From positions 4,650,001-4,714,000 of the forward strand of contig NZ_CP018937.1 in the NCBI RefSeq assembly GCF_002849695.1: a stretch of 64,000 bases of DNA, in the 5' to 3' direction. The position numbers were made by a program, and so were the translations under genes. Below the pieces are notes generated by a model. It worked only from the letters and a program-made list of their open reading frames with translations, did not search any database and had not been told where the DNA came from. This DNA comes from Bacteroides fragilis (GTDB taxonomy: Bacteria > Bacteroidota > Bacteroidia > Bacteroidales > Bacteroidaceae). Within the stretch, counting starts at the first letter, position 1; each line of letters opens with the position of its first letter. Below are positions 15,092 through 24,578 of the stretch, one piece after another.

Positions 15092-18000
15092 TTACAAAAG
15101 TCCCGCCCACTCCTGATTGGTTAGTGTGGGGAGCTGATCTGTTTCTGTGATGAAAGTTTCCGCCAGTTTTCGTTTTTCCTCTTGTAGCTGTATGATTTTC
15201 TCTTCTATGCTTCCTTGCGTGATGAAACGGTAAGCAATTACTTGTTTGTCTTGTCCGATACGGTGCGCGCGGGCAATGGCCTGTGCTTCGGCTGCCGGGT
15301 TCCACCAGGGATCGATGATGAACACATAGTCTGCTTGTGTCAGGTTGAGGCCCACTCCTCCGGCTTTTAGTGAGATAAGGAAAGCTTGTATCCTGGGGTC
15401 ACGGCTAAAGCGTGCAATCTCTTCCGGGCGATTGGTAGAAGAGCCTGTTAGAAGAGCATAATCCCATTGACGTTTACGAAACTCATCGGCCACCAATTCC
15501 AGATGTTTAACGAAAGAAGAAAAGATCAGGACCTTATGGCCTTCGCTCCGGAGTGTTTCGAAGGTCTCTATAATCAGGTTTAGTTTACCGGATTCACCGA
15601 TGAAACCGGGTAAAATCATCTGCGGATGGCAGGCGAGTTGCCTTAAACGGAGAATCCCGTTGAGTACTATGAGCGGTTGCTGACCCTTCTCTACGGTCTG
15701 TTCCAGCAGAATGTTCCGAAGACTGTTCTTTTCATGTTGGTAGAGCTCGTTCTGTTTCTTTGCCATGTCGCAATAAATCACTTCTTCGGTTAATGACGGT
15801 AGTTCCGGAGCTACTTCCTGCTTGCTTCTGCGTAGTATAAATGGGGAAATGAGTTGTCGTAGACGAAACTTCATCCGTTCGTCACCTTGACGGATGGCGT
15901 TGACGAACTGTTTGCTGAACGTTGTCTCGTTTCCTAAAAGTTCAGGCTGTAGAAAATGAAACTGTGCCCAAAGATCCTTCAGGGAATTCTCAATAGGAGT
16001 TCCTGTCAGAATTAGCCTGTGTTTACTTTGTAATTGTATCGCTGAACGGAATGTAAGTGATTCGCTGTTTTTTATGTTTTGACTTTCATCGAGAACTATG
16101 TACTCAAACTTATATTGGGATAAAGTCGCAATATTATTGCGCATCGTGCCATAAGTGGTAAAGACCAGATGATATTGGTCGAAGTGCTTTGACAAACGAT
16201 TGATTTCATTGGCGGAGTTTCCGTTATATTCCGTCATTGACAGGCTGGTAAAACGGGATGCTTCCCGTTTCCAGTTATGCAAAAGCGAGGTAGGCACAAC
16301 AATAAGGGTGGCATGCAGGCGTGGTGTCTGGCTTTTCTTTTGATTTAGTACAGCACATTGCAAGTCGTTTTGTCCGCTTCGGAAGGCGTTGGGGGCTTCG
16401 GTTTTTACCGGAAAAAGTGATAACTGCCCCTTTTCATCGAAGAAAGCTTCCTTTTGCACAGGAGAGCCTTGAGTGTTTTCTTTCTCTTCCAGGCTGTTTG
16501 TTTCCTGATTTGTTGAGGCGGCTGTTCCCGGTTTGTAGATGTATTGTAAAAGTGTAAGAGTTTGCAAGGTCTTTCCAAGGCCCATATCATCGGCCAGACA
16601 TCCTCCGAATTTTTCGAGGTATAGGTTTGCCATCCATGAGAAACCTTTCTGCTGATAGGAGCGAAGATTGGCCTTGAGCCCTGCAGGTACAGGGATTGGT
16701 TTCTCCAATCGGACGCCGGTTGCTATACCTGGACCTTTTTCCAGGATCGATTTTATTACACCCACAAAAGGACGCTTCAGTCGGATGTTCTTACCTGATT
16801 CTTTACCTATCTCAAGCAGATTGGCGTATTTGGTGAACCATTCTTCGGGGAGGAGGATAATGCGTCCGTCAGAGAGGGGATATTCCCTGTTGTTGTCCAG
16901 TATATTTTTGCGGAATCGGCTAAAGGGAATTTTCTGATTGTCTATGACGACATTGATATGTAATTCGAACCAGTCGGGGCCATCTTCGTAATCCTGTTCT
17001 ATCCGGATATCCGGAAGATAGTATGGCTTCTTGTGCGTATCACTTGATAAGATAAACTTTTCCAGTAGCATTTCCCGGTGACGGCTGACCCACTCGGTAA
17101 TGTTTTTTTCGGGAGCGATAGGCGATAGTTTGAAATGGGAATCACTGACACATTGTAATCCGGCTTTTTGAAGCAGACGGATTGCCTGCTTCTCGGCAGT
17201 TGAGTTACGTTGGAAATAGTGGATGACAGTTTGTCCATTCTCTTGCTCCCGGAAGATGATTTTCTTGATTCCATCGGAACCATGAGGTGAAAAAGTCCGG
17301 TCTCCATAACGAAAATCAAGCCGTAACAAAGTATCATTATAGATTGTATCTTCAAGGTAGAGATAAGCATCACACGGACGTCTTTCTCTGATCATTTTGA
17401 CTCCTTGAATATTGATTTCATGGTAATATGCAAGGGGAATCATGATATTGTCTATGTATTTTTCAGTCAATGAAGCGTCCACGCTGATACGTTCTTTCTT
17501 GGTGAAAGGCAGTAAGCGTGAAGCTTCAATATGGGGGACAGTAAATAAATCCATACCCAGCAATAAGGTGGCAGGATTGGAGGTGAGGACAGTGACAGGT
17601 TTTTGTTCCATCAGTGAAACCGGCAGGTCGTCATAGTAGCATTGCAGTTGATAGCTGAAATATTCCTCGGTTACTTTAAAAGAGAAATGGGCTTCTAAAT
17701 CGTGGGGATGGACACGGTATGCATGGTGTTCATAGAGTTGCTTGCTTCCACTTGGTTTCTGATAAAACGGAAGTTGCCTGGTGCGTATCAGTTCTAACAT
17801 CTCCAACAGTTTCTTCTCTATGAAAGGACGGATTTGTTCTTTAAGTTTGTTATTGTCCTCGGCCAGTTTGCGGAGGAATTTAGGGACTGTTTTTTCACGG
17901 GAATAGACTCCCATCAGATATTTTTCAGTATAATGAGAAGCAATGTCAATGGCTTTTTGTTCTGCTTCATTCATTTTTTTGATCGCATCGGGAGAGGAAT

Positions 18001-18133
18001 GGAAAGCTTGTTCGATCACTTCCAACGTGTTGTCAGGGGTTCGGCTGACAGTGTAGGGGATGAGTAATATCCCCAGAACAGGGTGCTCTACGAGTACAAT
18101 GACAACTTGGTTGGTGGAAAGTGCTTTTTTCAT
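15092..18133 (-). CDS. SNF2-family DEAD/DEAH-like helicase/ATPase
   Basis: 1013 residues. The N-terminal half (1-480) is a variable accessory region; the C-terminal half is a complete SNF2 motor. It has Walker A LADDMGLGKTLQTL near 515, motif Ia VVPTSLL, Walker B as DESQNIKN near 690, motif III LTGTPIENSLKDLW, and then the helicase-C lobe with LIFSSF, LKAGGVGLNLTQADYVFI and ARAHRIGQ near 960. Such enzymes translocate on double-stranded DNA and remodel protein-DNA complexes such as stalled RNA polymerase. It stands alone, transcribed away from mnmA. All motifs are intact. The cellular target is not known. Confidence 0.92.
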   Translation of the reverse strand: MKKALSTNQVVIVLVEHPVLGILLIPYTVSRTPDNTLEVIEQAFHSSPDAIKKMNEAEQKAIDIASHYTEKYLMGVYSREKTVPKFLRKLAEDNNKLKEQIRPFIEKKLLEMLELIRTRQLPFYQKPSGSKQLYEHHAYRVHPHDLEAHFSFKVTEEYFSYQLQCYYDDLPVSLMEQKPVTVLTSNPATLLLGMDLFTVPHIEASRLLPFTKKERISVDASLTEKYIDNIMIPLAYYHEINIQGVKMIRERRPCDAYLYLEDTIYNDTLLRLDFRYGDRTFSPHGSDGIKKIIFREQENGQTVIHYFQRNSTAEKQAIRLLQKAGLQCVSDSHFKLSPIAPEKNITEWVSRHREMLLEKFILSSDTHKKPYYLPDIRIEQDYEDGPDWFELHINVVIDNQKIPFSRFRKNILDNNREYPLSDGRIILLPEEWFTKYANLLEIGKESGKNIRLKRPFVGVIKSILEKGPGIATGVRLEKPIPVPAGLKANLRSYQQKGFSWMANLYLEKFGGCLADDMGLGKTLQTLTLLQYIYKPGTAASTNQETNSLEEKENTQGSPVQKEAFFDEKGQLSLFPVKTEAPNAFRSGQNDLQCAVLNQKKSQTPRLHATLIVVPTSLLHNWKREASRFTSLSMTEYNGNSANEINRLSKHFDQYHLVFTTYGTMRNNIATLSQYKFEYIVLDESQNIKNSESLTFRSAIQLQSKHRLILTGTPIENSLKDLWAQFHFLQPELLGNETTFSKQFVNAIRQGDERMKFRLRQLISPFILRRSKQEVAPELPSLTEEVIYCDMAKKQNELYQHEKNSLRNILLEQTVEKGQQPLIVLNGILRLRQLACHPQMILPGFIGESGKLNLIIETFETLRSEGHKVLIFSSFVKHLELVADEFRKRQWDYALLTGSSTNRPEEIARFSRDPRIQAFLISLKAGGVGLNLTQADYVFIIDPWWNPAAEAQAIARAHRIGQDKQVIAYRFITQGSIEEKIIQLQEEKRKLAETFITETDQLPTLTNQEWAGLL

Positions 18134-18152
18134 TCTGTCCGGTTTGGAAGGT

Positions 18153-18180
18153 CAAAGATACGGGATTTTATGTAATTTTG
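18153..18180. promoter_or_regulatory. Back-to-back -7 elements for the SNF2 gene and mnmA
   Basis: TATCTTTG on the minus strand (18160-18153) and TAATTTTG on the plus strand (18173-18180) both match TAnnTTTG and are only 12 bases apart. The plus-strand element ends four bases before the mnmA start codon, which would make that mRNA leaderless or nearly so. -33 elements are not well spaced for either. Confidence 0.45.
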
Positions 18181-18184
18181 CGGT

Positions 18185-19279
18185 ATGATGGAGGAAAACA
18201 AACGAGTCTTATTGGGAATGAGCGGTGGTACGGATAGCTCTGTGGCTGCCATGCTATTACTTGAAGCCGGTTATGAAGTAACGGGAGTTACCTTTCGTTT
18301 CTATGAGTTTAATGATTCTACGGAATACTTGGAAGATGCCCGTGCATTAGCAACTCGCTTAGGTATCGAACATATCACTTATGATGCGCGCGAGATTTTC
18401 CGGAAGAAAATTGTTGATTACTTTATCGATGAATATATGGCCGGACATACTCCGGTCCCCTGTACTCTTTGCAACAACTGGTTAAAATGGCCTTTGTTGG
18501 CCAAGATTGCCGATGAAATGGGAATTTTCTATTTAGCTACCGGTCATTATGTGAGAAAGAAATGGATGGACGGAAGCTATTATATTACGCTTGCCGCAGA
18601 TCCGGATAAAGACCAGTCATTTTTTCTGTGGGGATTAAAACAGGATATTTTGCAACGTATGTTGCTTCCGATGGGTGAGATGACTAAACCTGAAGCACGT
18701 GCTTATGCTGCCGGAAGAGGTTTTGAGAAAGTTTCAAAAAAGAAAGATAGCATCGGGGTTTGTTTCTGTCCACTTGATTACCGTAGTTTTCTGAAAAAGC
18801 ATCTTTGCGATGCGGGAGGCGACAGGAGCAATAAAATAATCCGGGAAGTGGGCAAAGGCAGATTCCTCGATGAAAGCGGCAATTTTATTGCCTGGCATGA
18901 GGGATATCCTTTTTATACCATAGGGCAACGCAGGGGGTTAGGCATCCAACTGAACCGTGCTGTTTTTGTAAAGGAGATCCATCCTGAAACCAATGAAGTG
19001 ATATTGGCTCCTTTAAAGTCCCTTGAAAAGTCAGAGATGTGGTTGAAAGACTGGAATATAATCAACGAATCCCGCCTGCTGGGCTATGATGATATTATTG
19101 TGAGAATACGTTATAGGAAACAGGAAAACCATTGTTCTGTCACAATCACTCCGGAGGGATTATTACATATACAACTACACGAACCTTTGTCCGCCATTGC
19201 AGAAGGACAAGCAGCCGCTTTCTATAAGGATGGTTTGTTGTTGGGAGGAGGGATTATAACGATGAATGATGAACGATGA
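18185..19279 (+). CDS. mnmA: tRNA-specific 2-thiouridylase MnmA
   Basis: 364 residues. MnmA activates U34 of Lys, Glu and Gln tRNAs with ATP and inserts sulfur received through a relay. The PP-loop GMSGGTDSSVAA is at 12-23 (Thr in place of the usual Val). The catalytic Cys lies in PVPCTLCNNWLKW near 100 and the second Cys in IGVCFCPLDYRSF near 195. The IGQRRGLGI motif is near 245 and the C-terminal beta-barrel follows. ATGs at 18185 and 18188 are both possible; an in-frame stop lies just upstream. Bacteroides genomes carry several MnmA paralogues, so this may not be the only copy. Confidence 0.92.
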   Translation: MMEENKRVLLGMSGGTDSSVAAMLLLEAGYEVTGVTFRFYEFNDSTEYLEDARALATRLGIEHITYDAREIFRKKIVDYFIDEYMAGHTPVPCTLCNNWLKWPLLAKIADEMGIFYLATGHYVRKKWMDGSYYITLAADPDKDQSFFLWGLKQDILQRMLLPMGEMTKPEARAYAAGRGFEKVSKKKDSIGVCFCPLDYRSFLKKHLCDAGGDRSNKIIREVGKGRFLDESGNFIAWHEGYPFYTIGQRRGLGIQLNRAVFVKEIHPETNEVILAPLKSLEKSEMWLKDWNIINESRLLGYDDIIVRIRYRKQENHCSVTITPEGLLHIQLHEPLSAIAEGQAAAFYKDGLLLGGGIITMNDER

Positions 19280-19318
19280 ATCGTATGCGGATAGCACACA
19301 GCCCATTCATCGTTCATC
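19268..19318. terminator. Inverted repeat between convergent mnmA and GH3-like genes
   Basis: GATGAACGATGAAT (19268-19281) pairs perfectly with ATTCATCGTTCATC (19305-19318), giving a 14-bp stem. It lies at the convergent 3' ends, overlaps the last codons of mnmA, and is a candidate two-way terminator. The tract is built from ATGAACG-like direct units, so it may also be a small intergenic repeat. Confidence 0.5.
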
Positions 19319-19327
19319 GTTTATCGT

Positions 19328-20839
19328 TCATTGTTTATTCAAAGCAATCATTTCTTCAATGTAGTCTCTTGTATTGCTGAGTCTCGGTACTTTATGCTGA
19401 CCACCTAATTTCCCTTTTTGAGCTAACCAGTCATGGAAAAGTCCTTTGCGTGCGACAATCACTTCCAATGGTTGGAGAGCGATATCTTTCCATCGTTTTG
19501 CTTCGTAGTCGGAGTTTACTTCTTTCAGTGTAGTATCCAGTACCGCCGCAAATCTTTCGATGGAATCGGGCATTTTGGCAAACTCAATAAGCCATTGATG
19601 ACGGCATTTGGCATTTTCATCCATAAATACGGGGGCAGCGGAATATTCGCTGACTTGAGCACCAGTTTCAGCACATGCTTTGGCAAGCCCTTTTTCTGCA
19701 TTATCTACGATCAGCTCTTCACCAAAAGCATTGATGAAGTGCTTGGTACGTCCTGTAATGACGAACTTATACGGATTCTTTCTGGTGAATTTCACAGTAT
19801 CCCCGATCATGTACCGCCATAATCCGCAGGAAGTGGAGATCACCATAGCATAATTTTTATTTAGCTCTACTTCTTCAAGGCAATAGGTGCGGGGATTCTC
19901 TTTTTCCACATCCTCCAAAGGAATAAATTCGTAGAAAATACCATAGTCAATCATCAATAACATAGATGGGTCGGAGAAATCGTTTTGTGTCCCGAAATAG
20001 CCTTCCGATGCATTGTAGGTTTCGACATAATGCATTTTAGAAGAATGAATGACTTGCTTATATTGTTCACGGTAAGGGGTAAAAGCGACGCCTCCATGGA
20101 AGAATACTTCCAGATTGGGCCATACTTCTTCCAAGGTCTGCTTGCCTGTTTTTTCAAGAATACGTTTGATTAAGACCAGCATCCAGGAAGGAACACCCGA
20201 AAGATTGGTTACATCTACCGGTATGGTGCTGTTGGCGATAGCTTCAATTTTGGTTTCCCATTCGTCCATTAATGCTATTTGCTTGCTTGGCACACGTATC
20301 AGGTTGATCAGCGGACTTACATTCTGGATCAATATGGCTGAAAGGTCACCTACCAGACTATGGTTGGAGTTCAGGTTCGGACTATGGCTGCCTCCCAGAA
20401 TCAGTCCTTTACCGGAAAAAAAACGGCTGTCGGGATTCATGCGGAAGTAGATTGCGGCCGCGTCTTTTCCTCCCCGGTAATGAATATCCTGCAAGGCCTC
20501 TTTGCTAACCGGAAGAAACTTGCTTTTATCGTTTGTGGTGCCCGAGGATTTTGCAAACCAGCGTATTTCTGAAGGCCACAATAGGTTTTGTTCGCCTGCA
20601 CGGAGACGTTCCACATAGGGCTTTACTTCTTCGTAGGTTTGTATGGGGAGTCGGTTTTTAAAGTCTTCGTAATTGCGGATAGATTTATAATCATACTTCT
20701 TTCCCCATTCAGTATTTTCTGCCTGTTTTACGAGACGGGTCAATACCCGGTGCTGTATATCTCCGGCTTGTGTATCATAAAGATCTATGGCTTTTAAACG
20801 GGAATCAAATACTTTGCTTATAATCTTTGTAATATTCAT
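19328..20839 (-). CDS. GH3-like (auxin-responsive family) acyl-adenylating enzyme
   Basis: 503 residues matching the bacterial GH3 family, members of the ANL adenylating superfamily that form acyl-AMP and transfer the acyl group to an amine. Visible motifs are the phosphate-binding AKSSGTTNDKSKFLPVS near 92-108, the central YNASEGYFGTQ near 275, the ATP-binding YRYMIGDTVKFT-like segment (LWRYMIGDTVKFTRKN near 345) and the hinge/C-terminal ITGRTKHFINAFGEEL near 368. In plants these conjugate auxin or jasmonate to amino acids; the bacterial substrate is unknown. Cytosolic, single gene. Complete length. Confidence 0.9.
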   Translation of the reverse strand: MNITKIISKVFDSRLKAIDLYDTQAGDIQHRVLTRLVKQAENTEWGKKYDYKSIRNYEDFKNRLPIQTYEEVKPYVERLRAGEQNLLWPSEIRWFAKSSGTTNDKSKFLPVSKEALQDIHYRGGKDAAAIYFRMNPDSRFFSGKGLILGGSHSPNLNSNHSLVGDLSAILIQNVSPLINLIRVPSKQIALMDEWETKIEAIANSTIPVDVTNLSGVPSWMLVLIKRILEKTGKQTLEEVWPNLEVFFHGGVAFTPYREQYKQVIHSSKMHYVETYNASEGYFGTQNDFSDPSMLLMIDYGIFYEFIPLEDVEKENPRTYCLEEVELNKNYAMVISTSCGLWRYMIGDTVKFTRKNPYKFVITGRTKHFINAFGEELIVDNAEKGLAKACAETGAQVSEYSAAPVFMDENAKCRHQWLIEFAKMPDSIERFAAVLDTTLKEVNSDYEAKRWKDIALQPLEVIVARKGLFHDWLAQKGKLGGQHKVPRLSNTRDYIEEMIALNKQ

Positions 20840-20868
20840 TGCTCTTTAACATATAATGTTTAGTCGTG

Positions 20869-20876
20869 CAAAAATA
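20869..20876 (-). promoter_or_regulatory. -7 element for the GH3-like gene
   Basis: TATTTTTG on the minus strand (20876-20869), 30 bases upstream of the ATG at 20839, matches TAnnTTTG. No good -33 element was seen at the expected distance. Confidence 0.4.
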
Positions 20877-21008
20877 GCCTTAATTATCTTTTTTTTCTAT
20901 CTTTACGACGGAAATAATAGTTAAAAGTGAAGATATGTCATGCTTTTGCAGACAGATGAGTAACTTTTTTCTTTTAAATACGTAATATTCAATAAAAAAA
21001 GAGCAGCA

Positions 21009-22019
21009 ATGAAGATCGGAATTCTTACATCCGGAGGAGATTGCCCCGGCATAAACGCTACGATTCGCGGGGTGTGTAAAACGGCCATTAATCATTATGG
21101 AATGGAAGTTGTGGGGATTCACAGTGGTTTTCAGGGATTGCTGACGAAAGAGGTAGAATCGTTTACTGAAAAATCCTTGTCCGGATTGCTAAACCTGGGT
21201 GGTACTATGTTGGGAACTTCACGCGAGAAGCCGTTCCGTAAGCAAGGTATTATTTCGGATGTGGATAAACCGGCGCTGATACAACGTAATATTGCTGAAT
21301 TGGGACTTGATTGCGTGGTGTGTATCGGTGGAAATGGTACGCAAAAGACTGCCGCAAAATTTGCAGCGATGGGAATTAATATCGTTTCTGTTCCTAAGAC
21401 GATCGATAATGATATCTGGGGTACGGATATCTCTTTCGGATTCGATTCGGCAGTGAGCATTGCTACAGATGCTATCGACCGGCTTCACTCTACGGCAAGC
21501 TCTCACAAGCGGGTGATGGTAATCGAAGTGATGGGGCATAAAGCAGGATGGATTGCTCTATACTCGGGTATGGCAGGAGGAGGAGATGTAATCCTGGTTC
21601 CGGAGATACCTTATAATATAAAAAATATAGGGGATACTATTTTAAATCGTTTAAAAAAGGGGAAACCTTATTCGATTGTGGTCGTTGCCGAAGGTATCCA
21701 GACTGATGGGCGTAAGCGTGCTGCCGAATACATCGCCCAGGAAATTGAATATGAGACAGGTATTGAGACGCGTGAAACGGTGCTTGGCTATATTCAGCGC
21801 GGTGGCTCACCTACACCTTTCGACCGTAACTTATCTACCCGAATGGGAGGGCATGCAACGGAGCTGATTGCTAATGGGCAGTTTGGACGTATGATTGCAT
21901 TGAAAGGTGATGAAATATCTTCCGTTGCATTAGAAGAAGTGGCCGGAAAGTTGAAATTAGTGACTGAAGAACATGACCTTGTTGTACAAGGGCGCAGGAT
22001 GGGAATATGCTTCGGATAA
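21009..22019 (+). CDS. pfkA: 6-phosphofructokinase
   Basis: 336 residues; catalyses phosphorylation of fructose-6-phosphate in glycolysis. Motifs: ILTSGGDCPGINATIRG at 4-20, CIGGNGTQKT near 100, the catalytic KTIDND near 123, IEVMGHKAGWIAL near 172, and PEIPY near 199. The phosphoryl-donor positions are mixed. The Gly of GGNGT (E. coli 104) is ATP-type, while the Lys in VPKTIDND (E. coli 124) is the residue usual in PPi-dependent enzymes. Such mixed enzymes occur in the X group of PFKs, so donor use cannot be read from sequence. It is convergent with rnc, 18 bases away. Confidence 0.93.
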   Translation: MKIGILTSGGDCPGINATIRGVCKTAINHYGMEVVGIHSGFQGLLTKEVESFTEKSLSGLLNLGGTMLGTSREKPFRKQGIISDVDKPALIQRNIAELGLDCVVCIGGNGTQKTAAKFAAMGINIVSVPKTIDNDIWGTDISFGFDSAVSIATDAIDRLHSTASSHKRVMVIEVMGHKAGWIALYSGMAGGGDVILVPEIPYNIKNIGDTILNRLKKGKPYSIVVVAEGIQTDGRKRAAEYIAQEIEYETGIETRETVLGYIQRGGSPTPFDRNLSTRMGGHATELIANGQFGRMIALKGDEISSVALEEVAGKLKLVTEEHDLVVQGRRMGICFG

Positions 22020-22037
22020 TAATCGGAGGTGTTTAGA

Positions 22038-22910
22038 TTATATACTGATATTTTCAGTTGATGTTATTTTATCAACTTGCGGAGATTCCTCTGTCTGGTT
22101 TATTTCAGGATCGTCGGGTGTATCTTCTGTGGAGATATTATTCTGTACTTTGGCTTCTTGTACACCTGCCATGAACTCAGGATCCCCTTTGATTTTTTTG
22201 AGGGCCATCTGTGCGGCATTCTGTTGTGATTCCTTTTTGGAGTATCCTGTACCGGATCCTCCGAGTATGCCTTCAATCCGGACTTCTGTCTGAAACACGG
22301 GATTATTCTCTTTGTCAAGGAACTGTTCAATTAATTCGAAAGAAACTTCCATCTTGTTTTTCTGGCTCCATTCAATCAGTTTAGACTTGAAGTTCACCTC
22401 TTTGCGTGAGAGTTTGTCCAGATCTATATAGGGCTCGATGATTTTCTTCTGCATAAACTGTTTGCAACATTCATATCCCCGGTCAAGATAAATGGCTCCA
22501 ATAAAAGCTTCGAACGCATTCCCATACATATAGCTGTTGTGGGAAGAAGAACGTGTAGAATATTTGATAAGTTTGTCCAGGCCTATTTCGACAGCCAGTT
22601 TATTTAATGTTTCACGCTGAACTATTTTAGAACGGGTGTTTGTCAGGAATCCCTCTCTTTTACCTTCAAAATGTTGATAGACAATATCCCCTACGATGGC
22701 GTCAAGAATGGCGTCACCAAGGAATTCCAGGCGTTCGTTGTTCAACGGACGTCCTTTCTCCGAACGTACAGCTGTCGATTTATGCAGGAGAGCCTGCTCG
22801 TATAGCCGGATGTTGCGTGGATAGAATCCAAGTATGCGATAAAAACAAAAATAAGACTCTCTATCCTTACAGAACAGGAGCCTTATCTTATCTATTTTAT
22901 TACGTAACAC
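22038..22910 (-). CDS. rnc: Ribonuclease III
   Basis: 290 residues. RNase III cuts double-stranded RNA in rRNA and mRNA processing. The signature NERLEFLGDAILDAIVGDIV lies near 60-79 with the catalytic acidic residues; the second acidic cluster is in AFEAFIGAIYLDRGY near 133. The dsRNA-binding domain covers about 180-245 (GSGTGYSKKESQQNAAQMAL). A 40-residue acidic tail follows, and an N-terminal extension of about 30 residues precedes the catalytic core, both usual in Bacteroides. It begins four bases after the fabF stop, so acpP, fabF and rnc form one operon. Confidence 0.96.
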   Translation of the reverse strand: MLRNKIDKIRLLFCKDRESYFCFYRILGFYPRNIRLYEQALLHKSTAVRSEKGRPLNNERLEFLGDAILDAIVGDIVYQHFEGKREGFLTNTRSKIVQRETLNKLAVEIGLDKLIKYSTRSSSHNSYMYGNAFEAFIGAIYLDRGYECCKQFMQKKIIEPYIDLDKLSRKEVNFKSKLIEWSQKNKMEVSFELIEQFLDKENNPVFQTEVRIEGILGGSGTGYSKKESQQNAAQMALKKIKGDPEFMAGVQEAKVQNNISTEDTPDDPEINQTEESPQVDKITSTENISI

Positions 22911-22914
22911 GACT

Positions 22915-24177
22915 TTATTCAGCGTATTTCTTGAAGATTACACAAGCATTGTGACCACCAAATCCGAATGTATTCGAAAGGGCAACGTTAACTTCACGTT
23001 TCTGTGCTTTGTTGAACGTGAAATTAAGGTTATAGTCGATGTTCTCGTCGTTATCACCTTCGGCATGATTGATAGTCGGAGGAACGATGCCGTTCTTGAT
23101 GGCAAGGATACTTGCAATAGACTCTACCGCACCGGCAGCACCCAACAAGTGACCTGTCATTGATTTGGTTGAACTGATATTCAACTCAAAAGCATGTTCG
23201 CCAAATACTTCCTTGATTGCTTTGGCTTCCGATATATCACCCACCGGAGTGGATGTACCGTGAACGTTGATGTAATCCACTTCTTTAGGATCCATTTCTG
23301 CATCTTCCAGGGCATTCATCATCACCAGTTTTGCACCAAGTCCTTCCGGATGAGATGCTGTCAGGTGGTGAGCGTCAGCAGACATACCTACACCGGCTAC
23401 TTCTGCATATATTTTTGCGCCACGGGCTTTTGCATGTTCAAGTTCTTCAAGAATCAGACATCCTCCACCTTCACCCATTACAAAACCGTCGCGGCTCGCG
23501 CTGAACGGACGAGATGCTGATTGTGGTTCGTCGTTACGAGTTGACAATGCATGCATAGCGTTGAAACCTCCTACACCGGCTGCTGCGATAGCGGCTTCCG
23601 AACCACCGGATACAATCACGTTTGCCTTACCCAGACGGATCAGGTTGAATGCATCGGCGATGGCGTTAGTAGAAGTTGCACATGCAGAACAAGTTGCGTA
23701 GTTCGGGCCGTGGAAACCATACATAATAGAAATCTGTCCGGCAGCAATATCTGAAATCATCTTAGGGATGAAGAACGGATTATACTTAGGACCGTTTTCT
23801 TTGTGAAGGGCATAATTGCTTGTTTCCTCCTCAAATGTACGTATACCACCGATACCGGCACCAAAAATAACGCCGATTCTGTTTAAATCCTCATTTTCGA
23901 TATCAAGACCCGAGTCTGCAACCGCTTCTTTGGCAACGGCAACGGCATACTGTGTGTACAAGTCCATTTTACGTGCCTCTTTGCGGTCGATATATTGAGT
24001 TACATCGAAGCCTTTCACTTCACATGCAAATTGAGTCTTGAATTGCGATGCATCGAAATGAGTAATAGGTCCTGCTCCACTAACCCCGTTCACGAGGTTT
24101 TCCCAAAATTCCGGGACAGTATTGCCAACAGGAGTAATGGCGCCCAGACCTGTTACTACAACTCTCTTTAATTCCAT
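22915..24177 (-). CDS. fabF: 3-oxoacyl-[acyl-carrier-protein] synthase II
   Basis: 420 residues. FabF condenses acyl-ACP with malonyl-ACP in fatty-acid elongation. It has the N-terminal VVVTGLGAITPVGN, the active-site Cys in YATCSACATSTNAI near 165, the first His in VDYINVHGTSTPVGD near 305 and the second in STKSMTGHLLGAAGA near 340, then the C-terminal NTFGFGGHNACVIF. The Cys-His-His triad is complete. It follows acpP by 15 bases and precedes rnc by four. Length is as usual. Confidence 0.97.
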   Translation of the reverse strand: MELKRVVVTGLGAITPVGNTVPEFWENLVNGVSGAGPITHFDASQFKTQFACEVKGFDVTQYIDRKEARKMDLYTQYAVAVAKEAVADSGLDIENEDLNRIGVIFGAGIGGIRTFEEETSNYALHKENGPKYNPFFIPKMISDIAAGQISIMYGFHGPNYATCSACATSTNAIADAFNLIRLGKANVIVSGGSEAAIAAAGVGGFNAMHALSTRNDEPQSASRPFSASRDGFVMGEGGGCLILEELEHAKARGAKIYAEVAGVGMSADAHHLTASHPEGLGAKLVMMNALEDAEMDPKEVDYINVHGTSTPVGDISEAKAIKEVFGEHAFELNISSTKSMTGHLLGAAGAVESIASILAIKNGIVPPTINHAEGDNDENIDYNLNFTFNKAQKREVNVALSNTFGFGGHNACVIFKKYAE

Positions 24178-24192
24178 ACTGATGAAATCGAA

Positions 24193-24429
24193 TTACTTAG
24201 CGTGTTCTTCGATGTAAGCTACAGCATCCTGTACTGTGCCAATCTTTTCAGCTTGGTCATCAGGAATAGAGATACCGAATTCTTTTTCGAATTCCATGAT
24301 AAGTTCTACAGTGTCAAGAGAATCAGCTCCCAGGTCGTTAGTGAAGCTTGCTGTTTCTGTAACTTCTGATTCTTCTACGCCCAATTTATCGACGATAATC
24401 GCTTTCACTCTTGATGCAATTTCAGACAT
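24193..24429 (-). CDS. acpP: Acyl carrier protein
   Basis: 78 residues, acidic, with the phosphopantetheine attachment motif DLGADSLDTVEL (Ser about 38). ACP carries growing acyl chains during fatty-acid and lipid A synthesis. First gene of the acpP-fabF-rnc operon and divergent from purN. A near-consensus -7 sequence, TTCCTTTG, occurs on the minus strand around 24479-24486. Confidence 0.97.
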   Translation of the reverse strand: MSEIASRVKAIIVDKLGVEESEVTETASFTNDLGADSLDTVELIMEFEKEFGISIPDDQAEKIGTVQDAVAYIEEHAK

Positions 24430-24578
24430 AACTTTAAGTTTTTAATTAATAATTAGTTTTATTTCTTTAAATTTGCGGTGCAAAGGAATAAATATTTATC
24501 GTCCTGCGCAAATTTTTGATTAAATAAATGCAATCTTTTGCACATTTTTCACTGTTTTGTGCACTAAAAGGTCTGATT

